Assembly (NCBI RefSeq): GCF_001693515.2 | Contig: NZ_CP042968.1 | Coordinates: forward strand, 3,720,001 to 3,784,000 | Length of the DNA: 64,000 nucleotides | DNA from: Bradyrhizobium paxllaeri | GTDB taxonomy: Bacteria > Pseudomonadota > Alphaproteobacteria > Rhizobiales > Xanthobacteraceae | Direction: 5' to 3' | Shown: positions 17,580 through 26,695 of the stretch, piece after piece | How positions within the stretch are numbered: position 1 is the first letter of the stretch | Layout of the letters: every line of letters starts with the position of its first letter | The notes under the pieces: model-generated | Database searches by the model: none | What the model saw: only the letters and a program-made list of their open reading frames with translations | Told to the model about the DNA's origin: nothing | Program-made: the position numbers and the translations under genes

Positions 17580-18233
17580 ATGCAGTTTGTGCGCGAGACA
17601 TCGCCGAACGTGTTCGTTAATCAGAGCCGCGAGGCAAGCGTGATCGAACGCGCCAACGGAATGCCCGACATTCAGCACCCGCCGCAAGTGTGGTTGGCAT
17701 GGTCGGAAGAAATCCAGGAAACGCACGGCATCTATCAGGTCGAGGACGTGGCGCCCTTCCCTGGGCTGGCGGTGACAGGTCGCCGCTTCGAGCGGCGCGA
17801 TGGCAAGGTCGTGATGATTTACGACTATGTGATCGACAAGCCAGCGCTGAAAGCGGTCGCCGCCAATCTGCGATGGAATATTGAAATGGCGGGCATGACG
17901 CTGCCCAACGGCCTGCCGGTCGCGACTGACCGCGAAAGCCAAGGAATGATCGTCGGGGCGGTGGTCGCGGCGATGGCCAATCCAGCCTTCACCTGCAAAT
18001 GGAAGGCGGCGGACGGCACTTTCGTCACGCTCGATGCAGCGACTGTGATCATGGTCGGCACCGCCGTCTCACAGTTTATCGAGGTGTGCTTCTCGGCTGA
18101 AGCGCACGTCGTCGGGGAGATCGACGCCGGCACGCTGACCACAATCGACCAGGTCGAAGCCGCGATACGCGATGGCATCAGCCAAGGGACGTCCGCGCTT
18201 CAAGCCGCAATGGCGGCACAGGCCCAAGGGTAG
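17580..18233 (+). CDS. DUF4376 tail-fibre-associated protein
   Basis: 217 residues. The C-terminal half, NIEMAGMTLPNGLPVATDRESQGMI... FTCKWKAADGTFVTLDAATVIMV... CFSAEAHVVGEIDAG, follows the DUF4376 pattern (W/N-x-G-x-P-V-x-T-D-R-E-S-Q, then W-K-x-x-G-x-F-x-x-L-D). These proteins accompany phage tail fibres and are thought to be assembly chaperones or fibre parts. The N-terminal part (VWLAWSEEIQETHGIY) is a small globular domain. Confidence 0.75.
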   Translation: MQFVRETSPNVFVNQSREASVIERANGMPDIQHPPQVWLAWSEEIQETHGIYQVEDVAPFPGLAVTGRRFERRDGKVVMIYDYVIDKPALKAVAANLRWNIEMAGMTLPNGLPVATDRESQGMIVGAVVAAMANPAFTCKWKAADGTFVTLDAATVIMVGTAVSQFIEVCFSAEAHVVGEIDAGTLTTIDQVEAAIRDGISQGTSALQAAMAAQAQG

Positions 18234-18237
18234 TCAC

Positions 18238-18459
18238 ATGGCGATCACCACGATCCAGCAAGCGACCGAGGTCTCCGAGGTCAACATGGTCACGATCTCT
18301 GAGACCGTCCAAGACGAAGAGAACAATGTCTATGTGCGCGAGGTCAGGGCGTTCGGTGCTGCCGACGATAGCGGCACGCGGCCCTTGCTCTTCACGCTGC
18401 GGCTCACCGCTCCGACAGCTGCGGCGTTATCGCTGACCGCACCGGTGCAAACCTTCTGA
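18238..18459 (+). CDS. Small phage protein upstream of the sheath gene, unknown
   Basis: 73 residues, starting MAITTIQQATEVSEVNMVTISETVQDEENN. It is beta-rich and acidic, with no membrane segment. The chosen ATG directly follows the stop of the DUF4376 gene. Its position before the sheath suggests a minor tail or assembly role. The family is not recognised. Confidence 0.55.
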   Translation: MAITTIQQATEVSEVNMVTISETVQDEENNVYVREVRAFGAADDSGTRPLLFTLRLTAPTAAALSLTAPVQTF

Positions 18460-18477
18460 AAAAGGAGACTTAGAGCA

Positions 18478-20268
18478 ATGTCCGATCCAGTCTTTGGCGT
18501 AGTACTGCGCAGGGTCGACGAAGAGCCGAGGCCGGTTATCGCCGCCGACCTCTCGACCATCGGTCTGATCGGTCCGGCATCCAGTGCCGATACCGACACC
18601 TTTCCGCTCGATACGCCGGTCAAGGTCTACTCAAACGACTCCGTCACGCTCAACAAGCTCGGCGAGTCCGGCTATCTCGCCGACGCGGTGAACGGAATCA
18701 ACGATCAGCTTGGCGAGCTTGACGCGGCAGCCACGCTGGTGATCGTGCGCACCGCTGAAGGCACCGATCCTGATCCGGCCGTTCGCGCGCAGCAAACCAT
18801 CGGCAAGATCATGGGTTCGTCGATCGACCGGACTGGCGTGCATGCCTTTCTGATGTCGCCAGAACTGCTTGCGGTGACACCGCGTGTGATCTGCGCGCCT
18901 GGCTATACCGGCCAGATGGCGACCTCGCTGTCGACACTGAATCTCACGCAGGTCGGGCGAGGCTACATCCCGGGCCAGCGCTATGACATGACCTTCACCG
19001 GCGGCGGCTCGGTCGGCACGGTGGTGCAGGCGCAGGGCCACGCGATTGCCAATGCCAACGGCGAAATCCGCCAGTCCGATCTGATGATCGACTCCTATGG
19101 CGCCTGGTACACCGGCGCGCCCAACGTCACCTTGCCGGCGCCACCGGCTGCCGTGACGGCGACGCTGACCACCGCGATCAACAACGGCGCGGTGAGTGAG
19201 CTTGTGATCGGCGCCACCGGCGCTGGCTATGTCCCGGGCGAGGTCTATCCGATCACCTTCGCCGGCGGCGGTGCCGATGCCGGCAAGGTGCTGCCGACCG
19301 GCCACGCCACGGCGGACGAAAGCGGCGCGATTGGGCAAGAGCAGCTGTACCTCGACAGCCCTGGCGCGAACCTGACGCAGCCGCCGACCGCCACCATTCC
19401 GGCGGCGCCGGCCGTCGTCACGGCGACCTTGACCGCAGCGGTCGCAGCGGGCGCCAATCCGGTGTGCGCAGCCTTGCCTGGTGTGCTCAACCAGATACTG
19501 GGGCACGCCATCGTCGAGCCGGTCGGCACCAGCGAAGTTGCCGACGAAAACTGGCGCGAAACGATGAATTCGCAGCGGCTGATCCCGGTCACTGGCGGCG
19601 TCAAGATCATGGACCCGGACACATCCGAGATCGTGGTCAGGCCGCTCGCGCCGCGCGTTGCGGGCATCCTGGTGCGACGCGACAAGGAAACCGGTGCGCC
19701 ATTCCACTCGGCAGCCAATCAACCGGTCAATGGCATCGTCGGACCTGCGCGCGCAATCAGCTTCTCCCTGGTCGACGGCGACAACGAAGGCCAGCAGCTG
19801 CTTGCGAACAATATCGGCATCCTGGTGCGCGGCGAGACCGGTTCGGACTTCGCCATTTCGTCGGGCGGCTTCATCTTCGTTGGAACCGACAATGCCGGCG
19901 ACGATCCGCTTTGGCAGTTCTACAACGTGACGCGCGGTCGCGACTTCATCCATCTGTCGCTATTGCGCGCGCTGCGCACTTATCTCGGTCGCTTCAACAT
20001 CAGCGGCCACACGGTGCAGGCGATCGTCAACACAATGAACTTCTTCCTGCGCGACCTGCAGGCCCAAGACCATATCCTGGGCTACAAGGTCGACTTCAAG
20101 GGTTCGTACAATAGCGCCGAGCAGATCCGCCTCGGTCACTTGACGGTCGGCTTTGCGGCGGAAGAGCCGCCAGTGCTGCGCAAGATCACCACGCTGTCGG
20201 CGCGGTACCGGCCGGCGATCGACGCCATGGTGTCGCAACTCGAACAGCAGCTTAACCTGGCTGCGTGA
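18478..20268 (+). CDS. Contractile tail sheath protein with two inserted repeat domains
   Basis: 596 residues, longer than the ~390 of P2 gpFI. The N-terminal part (PVFGVVLRRVDEEPRPVIAADLSTIGLIGPA) and the C-terminal part (FSLVDGDNEGQQLLANNIGILVRGE...WQFYNVTRGRDFIHLSLLRALR) are typical of sheath subunits of this group. About 170 residues (154-321) are inserted at the exposed middle and consist of two copies of one domain. The gene has a strong site (AAAAAGGAG) and is followed by the tube gene, the standard pair in contractile phages. Confidence 0.92.
   Translation: MSDPVFGVVLRRVDEEPRPVIAADLSTIGLIGPASSADTDTFPLDTPVKVYSNDSVTLNKLGESGYLADAVNGINDQLGELDAAATLVIVRTAEGTDPDPAVRAQQTIGKIMGSSIDRTGVHAFLMSPELLAVTPRVICAPGYTGQMATSLSTLNLTQVGRGYIPGQRYDMTFTGGGSVGTVVQAQGHAIANANGEIRQSDLMIDSYGAWYTGAPNVTLPAPPAAVTATLTTAINNGAVSELVIGATGAGYVPGEVYPITFAGGGADAGKVLPTGHATADESGAIGQEQLYLDSPGANLTQPPTATIPAAPAVVTATLTAAVAAGANPVCAALPGVLNQILGHAIVEPVGTSEVADENWRETMNSQRLIPVTGGVKIMDPDTSEIVVRPLAPRVAGILVRRDKETGAPFHSAANQPVNGIVGPARAISFSLVDGDNEGQQLLANNIGILVRGETGSDFAISSGGFIFVGTDNAGDDPLWQFYNVTRGRDFIHLSLLRALRTYLGRFNISGHTVQAIVNTMNFFLRDLQAQDHILGYKVDFKGSYNSAEQIRLGHLTVGFAAEEPPVLRKITTLSARYRPAIDAMVSQLEQQLNLAA
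18937..19440 (+). repeat. Tandem duplicated domain inside the sheath protein
   Basis: Two units of about 80 residues. Each runs G-x-G-Y-x-P-G-x-x-Y-x-x-T-F-x-G-G-G, then a GHA-containing strand (QGHAIANANGEI; TGHATADESGAI), then a Pro/Ala strand ending A-V/V-V-T-A-T-L. The copies are diverged at the amino acid level, so the duplication is not recent. Confidence 0.75.
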
Positions 20269-20294
20269 GGCTTCGGCCCTGAAAGGAGCACGCG

Positions 20295-20840
20295 ATGTCT
20301 TCAAACGTCTATGTGATGGAAGCCGCCAACCTGTTTTGCGGCGATGCTGATCCATCGCTCTCGAACCATCTGACGATCTCGGACTTGAAGCTTCCGGAGT
20401 TGGCCGAGAACTATGTCGACCATCGCCCTGGCGGCGCACCGATCGCAGTCGAGGTCGACACCAACATGAACCGCCTGGAGTCAACCTTCACGCTCGCCGG
20501 CTGGCAGCCGCAGGTGCAGACCATGATCGGATTGTCGACCACGGCCAACCAGGTCTTCACGGCCTACGGCGTGATCCGCGACCGCCGCAATGGCCGCGCC
20601 CTCGAAGGCAAGGCCGTGATGCAGGGCCGGCTCGGTCGCGTCAATCCGCAGAACTGGCGCCGTGGCGATCTGCAAAGCCATGAGTATTCGATCCGCGCGA
20701 TCATGCACTATGCGCTTTGGCTCGAAGGCGAGGAAATGTTCTATTGGGACTTCTTCCTCAACACGCGGCGAACGGGCGGTGTCGACATCAATCGCGACAT
20801 CAATCGCATTCTGCGGATTCCGATTGGTGAGGGTGGTTAA
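20295..20840 (+). CDS. Major tail tube protein
   Basis: 181 residues matching the P2 gpFII family: SSNVYVMEAANLFCGDADPSLSNHLTISDLKLP at the N-terminus, GGAPIAVEVDTNMNRLESTFTLAGWQPQ in the middle, and YSIRAIMHYALWLEGEEMFYWD near the end. It forms the hexameric rings of the inner tube enclosed by the sheath. A strong site (GAAAGGAGC) precedes the ATG. Confidence 0.92.
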   Translation: MSSNVYVMEAANLFCGDADPSLSNHLTISDLKLPELAENYVDHRPGGAPIAVEVDTNMNRLESTFTLAGWQPQVQTMIGLSTTANQVFTAYGVIRDRRNGRALEGKAVMQGRLGRVNPQNWRRGDLQSHEYSIRAIMHYALWLEGEEMFYWDFFLNTRRTGGVDINRDINRILRIPIGEGG

Positions 20841-20843
20841 ACC

Positions 20844-21275
20844 GTGACCGCGACCGCTGCACCTCTCCGTAAAGATGCGCCCGCCGAACCCAAGACGGGC
20901 GCTTTGTCTATTTCCGTACCGCTGTATGTGCCGATCACGCGCGCGGGCCGGACCATCACCTCGGTCGAAATCGCGCCGGTCAAATTCGATCACACGCTGC
21001 GCTGGAACGAAGGCAAGTTCGAGGGCGGTAGCACGGCGCTGCTCGCTGAATTGACTGGCCTCGACCAGGCGACGTTGCGCGAAATGATCGAGGTGGACGC
21101 GCAACGCGTGATGGCGCTGTTCATGACGTTGCTGCCGGCCTCGATCCGTGCCGACATCGAAAAGGGCGTGGTGCCGGTGGCGGGTGACGCGGCGCAAGCG
21201 CGCGGCGTGGCGCCGACGCCCATGGCGGCACCGGAGCCGGATCACGGCGTCGGCTTCGATGTAGGTGAGCAGTAA
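20844..21275 (+). CDS. Tail assembly protein (gpE/gp41 type)
   Basis: 143 residues with the core VEIAPVKFDHTLRWNEGKFEGGSTALLAELTGLDQATLREMIEVDAQRVM, which resembles tail assembly proteins located between tube and tape measure in P2 and Mu-like phages (PF10109 type). The GTG start directly follows the tube gene. The stop overlaps the tape measure ATG (TAATG). In P2 a second product arises by frameshifting; I could not identify a convincing slippery site here. Confidence 0.75.
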   Translation: MTATAAPLRKDAPAEPKTGALSISVPLYVPITRAGRTITSVEIAPVKFDHTLRWNEGKFEGGSTALLAELTGLDQATLREMIEVDAQRVMALFMTLLPASIRADIEKGVVPVAGDAAQARGVAPTPMAAPEPDHGVGFDVGEQ

Positions 21276-23920
21276 TGTCCGGTCCGCAGCTGGACGCCAG
21301 ACTTCGGCTTCTCGCGCAGGACGAAAGCGCGCGCATTCTTGCGGAAGCGGCGCGCAATATCCGGACCCTCGCCACTGAAGTGGGGCGCACTGGCCAGGCG
21401 ACGCAACAGAGTATGCGCCGCTCGAAGGAATCGACCGACGAATTCGCGAAATCGATTGCCGATGCCACGATCGGCACGCTCGGCCTGGTGACCTCGGTCG
21501 GCGGCGCCGTCGAGACGGTGCGGCAATCGGTGATAAAGTTCGCGGACGTCAGTTCAATGATGAGCCGCATCGGGCGCGAGGGCAATCTTACGAAAGACCA
21601 GGTGGCGAACCTGCGGCGTGAATTCACCACGCTCGCGAACCAGACCAAGTTCGCCTTCGACGAAATCGGCAAGGCCTATCGCGACTTCCAGAGCAAGACC
21701 GAATTGACTGGCGAGGCCGCAAAAAGCGCGTTTGGGGACATCGCGAGGGCGGCGAGCTATGCCGGCGTCGAGATACCATCAATGACGCGCGCCTATGTCG
21801 CGGCGATGGGAACGCTGAAGGTCTCACAGCAAGACATGAAGGGCGTGATGGCGACCTGGGTGAAGGAATTGCCCGGCTCGATGGACGAATTCGCCGAGGC
21901 GGCGCCGCGCGCCACGGCCGAAATGGCGCGGTTCGGTCTGACCGGCCGGCAGAATGCGATCGAGCTTGGCGCGATCTTCAACCAGCTGGGCACCACGTTC
22001 GGCAATGCCAGGGCCGCCGGCAATCACTTCCAGGCTACGTTAGGCGCAATCGGCAGCACGCCGGTACTCGCCCACACGTTCTATGAAGCCGTCCGAGCGG
22101 GCAGCGGTCTGACCGATGCGCTGGAAAAAGTTATCGGGCAACTGGATTCGATCGGGGCGCTCGACCCGTCAGAGAAGGGGTTGCTCATTGCTGAAAAGCT
22201 TGGCGTCAACTCGGAATCGCAGCGCGCGCTGATCGCGATCCGCGACCATATGGGATCGATCAGAAACGGCGCGCGCGAAGCCGCCGCTGCAGTTAGCGAG
22301 ACCAACCGGAAGATGGTGGAAGGGGGCGAGAGCCCTAAGAGGGCCATCCACCTTTTATCGAACGCCTGGGATGAACTGCAAACCTCGATCGGCGAGACGT
22401 CTTACGCGCTCGGTGCCGGCGCTGGCATGAAGCAATTTACAGCCGCGCTGAATGATCTGAAGAAGGCGATCGACAACGTCCGGGAAGCGCTCGAACTGCT
22501 CCAGAAGGGCGACATCATGGGCGCGCTGAAAAAGCTTGGCGACTTCTTCCAGGGAGCGATGAATCCAAGCTCCTTCCTGTTCGGAAGAGGGCCGCAGCTG
22601 GCCAACCCGCTAACTGCACCGTTCGCTGCCCAACGAATGATGATGGACTACTTCTTGAATCGCGGCGGACGCGGCGAGACCGAATTCGACAAGCGCTTCC
22701 GTGGCGAGGACAGCGGCCAGGAAGAGAACACCAAGGCGCTGAAAGACCTCACCGACGAACTGCGCAAGCGCGCCGGTGCGGCGCCGGCAAGCTACATGCC
22801 GACCAGCCTCGGCGGCCTCGGTGGGCCGGAAGGCGGCGCCGTGCCTCGGGGCTTCCGTTCGGGCGGCGGCTACTCGGTGCAAGGCCAGCAATTCGGCGGC
22901 GGTGGTGGCGCTGGCGGCGGTGGTGGCGGCGGGATCACACCAGGCCCGAGCGCGCCAGGCGGTGGCCAGGTCCCGAAATCGATGCCGCCGGCGGTCGGTG
23001 GCGGTGGTGGCGGACTCGAGAACTACCAGCCGCAGGGTTCTGCCGGTAGCGACCCGGCGCTCGCGGCCGATCGCGCCCGCTTTGATGCCGAGCTCGCGCA
23101 GAAGCCATGGCTTGCCGAGCGCATGATGCAAATCTCGCTTGGCGAGAACACCGATCCGCAGGCCAACCAGGCCGTTATGGAAACGATCTACAATCGCGCG
23201 TCGCAACGCGGCACTTCGCTTGAAGAGGCAATGAAGGACGTCAGCCGAGGCGGCTACTATCCTGGGACCACATTCAGCGGTGGCGCGCGGAATATGCGTA
23301 ATCCGCGCATGCGCGCGATGGCTGAAGAGCATTTTCGCCGGGCGCGCGGGGGCAGCAACGTCTCCAACTATGCGACCGACAATTCATCGCAGGGCCTCGC
23401 CTATACCGAACGATACGGCGGCGCCATGGGCGGCTATGGCAGGCCGGGACAGCGACCGGGCAAGTTCACATTCCAATCCGAGTTTGGCGGGCGCGGCACT
23501 GGCACACGAGGCACGGAAACCTTCTTCTCACCAGGATGGGGCGGCGGTGGTCGGGCAAGTCGGGCTGCTTATCTCGCCTGGCGGCAACGCCTCGACACGG
23601 AGCGGGCAGCCGGGCTGAATCAGCCCGCCCTCACACAAATGCCGGACACGCCGACCGAAGCGCCGCCAGAGCTTCGTGCACCCGAGGCGCCTTCGTTTGA
23701 TGAGCGATTTGGCGCCGCGTACAGGGGCCGCCAGAGCAGCCTGGAGGATGCGCAGCGGCTGCGCAGTGACCTCGAACGGCCGATCAAGATGTCGGTCGAG
23801 GCGCCGCAGATGCCGAGCCAGCTGGTGCCGCGCTTCCGCCGTGCCAGCGCGCGCGAGAGCCTGCAGCGTGAGGTACGCGATGCGCGCTGGCTGTCCTATT
23901 CCGACATTGGTGCAGCATGA
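21275..23920 (+). CDS. Tail tape measure protein with a cell-wall-hydrolase-like domain
   Basis: 881 residues. The first ~450 are helical (RLLAQDESARILAEAARNIRTLATEVGR; REGNLTKDQVANLRREFTTLANQTKFAFDEIGKAY) as in P2-type tape measure proteins, which set tail length and enter the envelope with the DNA. A Gly-rich linker follows. Residues ~610-720 (LGENTDPQANQAVMETIYNRASQRGTSLEEAMKDV...GGYYPG) resemble SleB-like or lytic hydrolase domains with the conserved Glu and N-R pair. Coupled to both neighbours by overlapping codons. Confidence 0.88.
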   Translation: MSGPQLDARLRLLAQDESARILAEAARNIRTLATEVGRTGQATQQSMRRSKESTDEFAKSIADATIGTLGLVTSVGGAVETVRQSVIKFADVSSMMSRIGREGNLTKDQVANLRREFTTLANQTKFAFDEIGKAYRDFQSKTELTGEAAKSAFGDIARAASYAGVEIPSMTRAYVAAMGTLKVSQQDMKGVMATWVKELPGSMDEFAEAAPRATAEMARFGLTGRQNAIELGAIFNQLGTTFGNARAAGNHFQATLGAIGSTPVLAHTFYEAVRAGSGLTDALEKVIGQLDSIGALDPSEKGLLIAEKLGVNSESQRALIAIRDHMGSIRNGAREAAAAVSETNRKMVEGGESPKRAIHLLSNAWDELQTSIGETSYALGAGAGMKQFTAALNDLKKAIDNVREALELLQKGDIMGALKKLGDFFQGAMNPSSFLFGRGPQLANPLTAPFAAQRMMMDYFLNRGGRGETEFDKRFRGEDSGQEENTKALKDLTDELRKRAGAAPASYMPTSLGGLGGPEGGAVPRGFRSGGGYSVQGQQFGGGGGAGGGGGGGITPGPSAPGGGQVPKSMPPAVGGGGGGLENYQPQGSAGSDPALAADRARFDAELAQKPWLAERMMQISLGENTDPQANQAVMETIYNRASQRGTSLEEAMKDVSRGGYYPGTTFSGGARNMRNPRMRAMAEEHFRRARGGSNVSNYATDNSSQGLAYTERYGGAMGGYGRPGQRPGKFTFQSEFGGRGTGTRGTETFFSPGWGGGGRASRAAYLAWRQRLDTERAAGLNQPALTQMPDTPTEAPPELRAPEAPSFDERFGAAYRGRQSSLEDAQRLRSDLERPIKMSVEAPQMPSQLVPRFRRASARESLQREVRDARWLSYSDIGAA

Positions 23921-24372
23921 CCAACAGCACGCCCGTTCTGATGCAGTGGGGCCTTCTGCAATTCCAGGTCTGGCCGCTCAACTATCACGAACTGGATCAC
24001 TACAGCAAAACCGACTGGGCGCGGAAGGAGATCGCCGGCGCTGCGGTCTATCGTGAGTGGACCGGTGAAGGCGACGAAGAGCTTCACCTGCGTGGCAAGG
24101 TATTTCCGCTCAAGCTCGGCGGGCTCGAAGAGCTTGAAGTGATGGAGACGATGCGCCGGCAGGGTATCGCTGCGCTCATGATGCGCGGCGGCCAAGGCGA
24201 GGGCCGTTCGCTCGGCTGGTATGTGTGCGAGCGCCTGGTGCGCAATCACACGTTCATCGATGTCGAGGGCTTCGGCAAGCAGATCAGCTTCGAAGGTCTG
24301 TTCGCGCGCGTGCCAATCCCTTCGGCCGAGGACGAATTCCCCGTTCTCTGGAGCCTATTGGCGCCGACCTGA
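23917..24372 (+). CDS. Tail protein U
   Basis: 151 residues of the P2 gpU family: PVLMQWGLLQFQVWPLNYHELDHYSKTDWARKEI at the N-terminus and RRQGIAALMMRGGQGEGRSLGWYVCERLVRNHTF near the end (the G-x-x-L-G-x-W motif). It is a baseplate-hub or tail-tip component in the T-U-X-D order. Start and stop overlap both neighbouring genes. Confidence 0.9.
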   Translation: MTNSTPVLMQWGLLQFQVWPLNYHELDHYSKTDWARKEIAGAAVYREWTGEGDEELHLRGKVFPLKLGGLEELEVMETMRRQGIAALMMRGGQGEGRSLGWYVCERLVRNHTFIDVEGFGKQISFEGLFARVPIPSAEDEFPVLWSLLAPT

Positions 24373-24635
24373 TGGCCATCACCAGTTACGAAATGCTGAC
24401 CGTCAAGGGCGACAACGTGACGGCAGACCTGATCGTATGGCGGCGCTACCGCGTGCGCGCGCCTGGCATTGTCGAAGCGATGCTGGATGCAAACCCGCAC
24501 CTGGCGCGCATCCATCGCGAAGGGCCATTCATTCCGGTCGGCACGCAGGTGCGGATTCCCATCGATGCCGAACTGATCGCAAAGGGGCCGAAGCCGAAGC
24601 AAATCGAGCTTTGGACGGCTAGTCCGAACCTATGA
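24372..24635 (+). CDS. Tail protein X (LysM-like)
   Basis: 87 residues. The pattern MLTVKGDNVTADLIVWRRY...GIVEAMLDANPHLA...IPVGTQVRIP is that of P2 gpX, a LysM-related fold placed in the baseplate hub and thought to bind peptidoglycan. The ATG overlaps the U stop as TGATG, and the stop overlaps the D start. Confidence 0.9.
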   Translation: MAITSYEMLTVKGDNVTADLIVWRRYRVRAPGIVEAMLDANPHLARIHREGPFIPVGTQVRIPIDAELIAKGPKPKQIELWTASPNL

Positions 24636-25762
24636 GCTACGTCGACACTGATCCCTGGCATAACAAGCGCGAGTCGACGCGGCGCAAGGTCCGCTGCACG
24701 ATCATTATCGATGGGGTCGACGTCACCAGCCGCTTCGATCCGCACCTGCTATCGGTCACCGCGATCGACACGCTTGGCGGTGTCGACCAATGCCACATAG
24801 AGCTTGATGACCGCGACGGTCGGCTGAAAATTCCGGTGGCCTGGTCGTCCTATGTCGCGGTCTTCATCGGTTGGCATAGCGAGAGCACCTATTACACCTT
24901 CGAGGGCTGGGTCACCGATGTCGAAAGCGGCTTCTCCCGCGGTACCGGCGGCCGGCGGTTATGGATCGATGCCACCGGCACGCCGCGCAATGAAGGCAAG
25001 AGCCCGTCAGTAAAGAACTGGGGCGAGGGCGCGCCGCCTGGCCAGCAAGAGGGCCAGAAGATTCCGCTTTCGCAAGTGCTCCAGGAAGCGGCGAAGGCGG
25101 CCGGTTTCACGGTGCAGATCGGGGCGTCATTCCAGAACGTCATGCGCGACTACTGGTCAATGCAGACCGAGAGCTTCATGCACTTCGGCGAGCGCCTGGC
25201 GAGCGAGCTTGGCGGTTACTTCAAGATCAAGGGCAAGACGGCTTACCTGCGCGACGCACCTGATCTCTCCGGCGGCATCGAAGCGGTGTGGGGCAAGAAC
25301 CTGATCGAGTGGCGCATCAGGCCCTACATCGGCCGCACGCAATGGGGAGGTTCGAAGCAAGACCATTTCAATATCGCGCAAAGCATTTGGGAAGAGACCA
25401 AGAAACAATTCGGCGGCGAGGGCGTGTTCGGCGGCGCCAACGCGATCACGCAGCTGCCGAACCCGGCGCCGAACGCGAGTGTTGCCGAGCAGGGCAATGA
25501 TGGCTCGAACAATTTCGCCAATGCGGCCAGGGGCGCCGGATGGGTGAGCATCAACGGTGAGCCGCAAGCCCGGGGCGGCATGGTTGTCAGCGTGAGAGGG
25601 GCGAGGCCGGATGTCGACGGCACGTATGTGATCGACGAAGCACATCACAAGTATGAACGCGGCGGTGGCTACACCACGATGTTGAAGCTGCGTTTTCCGA
25701 TGGCCAAGGCACCGAGCGGGACGGAAGGAGGGGCGAGCCCGACGCTGCCGCAGAACCCTTAA
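24632..25762 (+). CDS. Late control D family baseplate hub protein
   Basis: 376 residues related to P2 gpD/T4 gp27: a hub protein joining tube to spike. Features are TIIIDGVDVTSRFDPHLLSVTAIDTLGGVDQCHIELDDRDG, the short tube-like barrel YTFEGWVTDVES, IPLSQVLQEAAKAAGF and the late strand GTYVIDEAHHKYERGGGYTTMLKLRFP. It ends the tail operon before the lysis genes. Confidence 0.88.
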   Translation: MSYVDTDPWHNKRESTRRKVRCTIIIDGVDVTSRFDPHLLSVTAIDTLGGVDQCHIELDDRDGRLKIPVAWSSYVAVFIGWHSESTYYTFEGWVTDVESGFSRGTGGRRLWIDATGTPRNEGKSPSVKNWGEGAPPGQQEGQKIPLSQVLQEAAKAAGFTVQIGASFQNVMRDYWSMQTESFMHFGERLASELGGYFKIKGKTAYLRDAPDLSGGIEAVWGKNLIEWRIRPYIGRTQWGGSKQDHFNIAQSIWEETKKQFGGEGVFGGANAITQLPNPAPNASVAEQGNDGSNNFANAARGAGWVSINGEPQARGGMVVSVRGARPDVDGTYVIDEAHHKYERGGGYTTMLKLRFPMAKAPSGTEGGASPTLPQNP

Positions 25763-25774
25763 GGATCAGGGCCA

Positions 25775-26695
25775 ATGCTGCGTATCTCGCAATCATCCAT
25801 CAATCTGATCGTTGCCGAAGAGGTCTCCAGCGAGGCCTATTACAAACGCCATTACACGCATACGGAATGGCCTGGTGAGAAGAGCGGCGTCACCATCGGC
25901 ATCGGCTATGACCTCGGCTATGCCACGGCAGCCAAGGTCAAGGCGGACTGGGGGGCGCTGGTCGACTCTGACATGCTCGCCGCCATGATCGAATGCGTCG
26001 GCGTCAGGGGCACGGCGGCAAAGAGCCTTTCCGCCAGGATGCACAATCGCATCACGATCCCCTGGGAAGCGGCGATGCAGGTCTTCACCAACCGCGACAT
26101 TCCCCAGTGGACCGCGCAAGTCCTCAAGATCATTCCAGCTGCCGACAAGCTGTCGCCGACCTGCCTCGGCATCATTGTCTCGATCGCCTACAATCGCGGC
26201 GCATCGTTCAACCTGACCAGTGACCGCTACAGGGAAATGCACGCGATCAAGCTGCATATCGGGGCGGGCAAGCTGGACCTGGTCGACGATGACATTCGCG
26301 CGATGAAGCGGCTATGGCCCAACAGCAAGGGCTTACGCGGCCGGCGCGATCGAGAGGCTGCCCTGTGGAACAAGGGGCTGACCACCCTGGAGGTCGCCTC
26401 GCCCATCGTACCGCCGGCGCCGGCCAAGCCTGACACGACGGTGATCGAAAGCTCGCGCGAAGATGAACTGGCGCGCACCAAGCCGCCGTCAACCACGGTC
26501 ACGCAGAACACCACGACCAGTGCAATCGCGATCGGCGGCGCCATCGCCGCACAACAGGCGCAGTCGCATGGCCTGATCTCGATCGGCCTTGCGATCTTTC
26601 TCGTCTTCCTTGCACTTCTCGCCGGTGTGACAGCGTGGTGGCTCTGGTATCGCAACAGGAACCCGGACGGCGGCGCGGCGCTAGCACCATCATGA
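25775..26695 (+). CDS. Endolysin: muramidase domain with a C-terminal membrane anchor
   Basis: 306 residues. Residues ~1-200 look like a lysozyme of the pesticin-type or GH24-related group: a catalytic-type Glu in IVAEEVSSEAYYKR, then KSGVTIGIGYDLGY, and CLGIIVSIAYNRGASF. A Pro/Thr/Ser-rich linker follows, and at ~265-290 there is a strong membrane helix (LISIGLAIFLVFLALLAGVTAWWLWY) with a short basic tail. It may be tethered to the inner membrane until released. It is the first gene of the lysis region and overlaps the next gene by ATGA. Confidence 0.78.
   Translation: MLRISQSSINLIVAEEVSSEAYYKRHYTHTEWPGEKSGVTIGIGYDLGYATAAKVKADWGALVDSDMLAAMIECVGVRGTAAKSLSARMHNRITIPWEAAMQVFTNRDIPQWTAQVLKIIPAADKLSPTCLGIIVSIAYNRGASFNLTSDRYREMHAIKLHIGAGKLDLVDDDIRAMKRLWPNSKGLRGRRDREAALWNKGLTTLEVASPIVPPAPAKPDTTVIESSREDELARTKPPSTTVTQNTTTSAIAIGGAIAAQQAQSHGLISIGLAIFLVFLALLAGVTAWWLWYRNRNPDGGAALAPS

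Noticed and set aside
18631..19953. Minus-strand open frame of 440 codons opposite the sheath gene
   Set aside because: Arg/Asp-rich, no motif, opposite a clear structural gene.
20844..21275. P2-type -1 frameshift product in the tail assembly gene
   Set aside because: No clear slippery heptamer and no extra overlapping frame of good quality before the tape measure gene.
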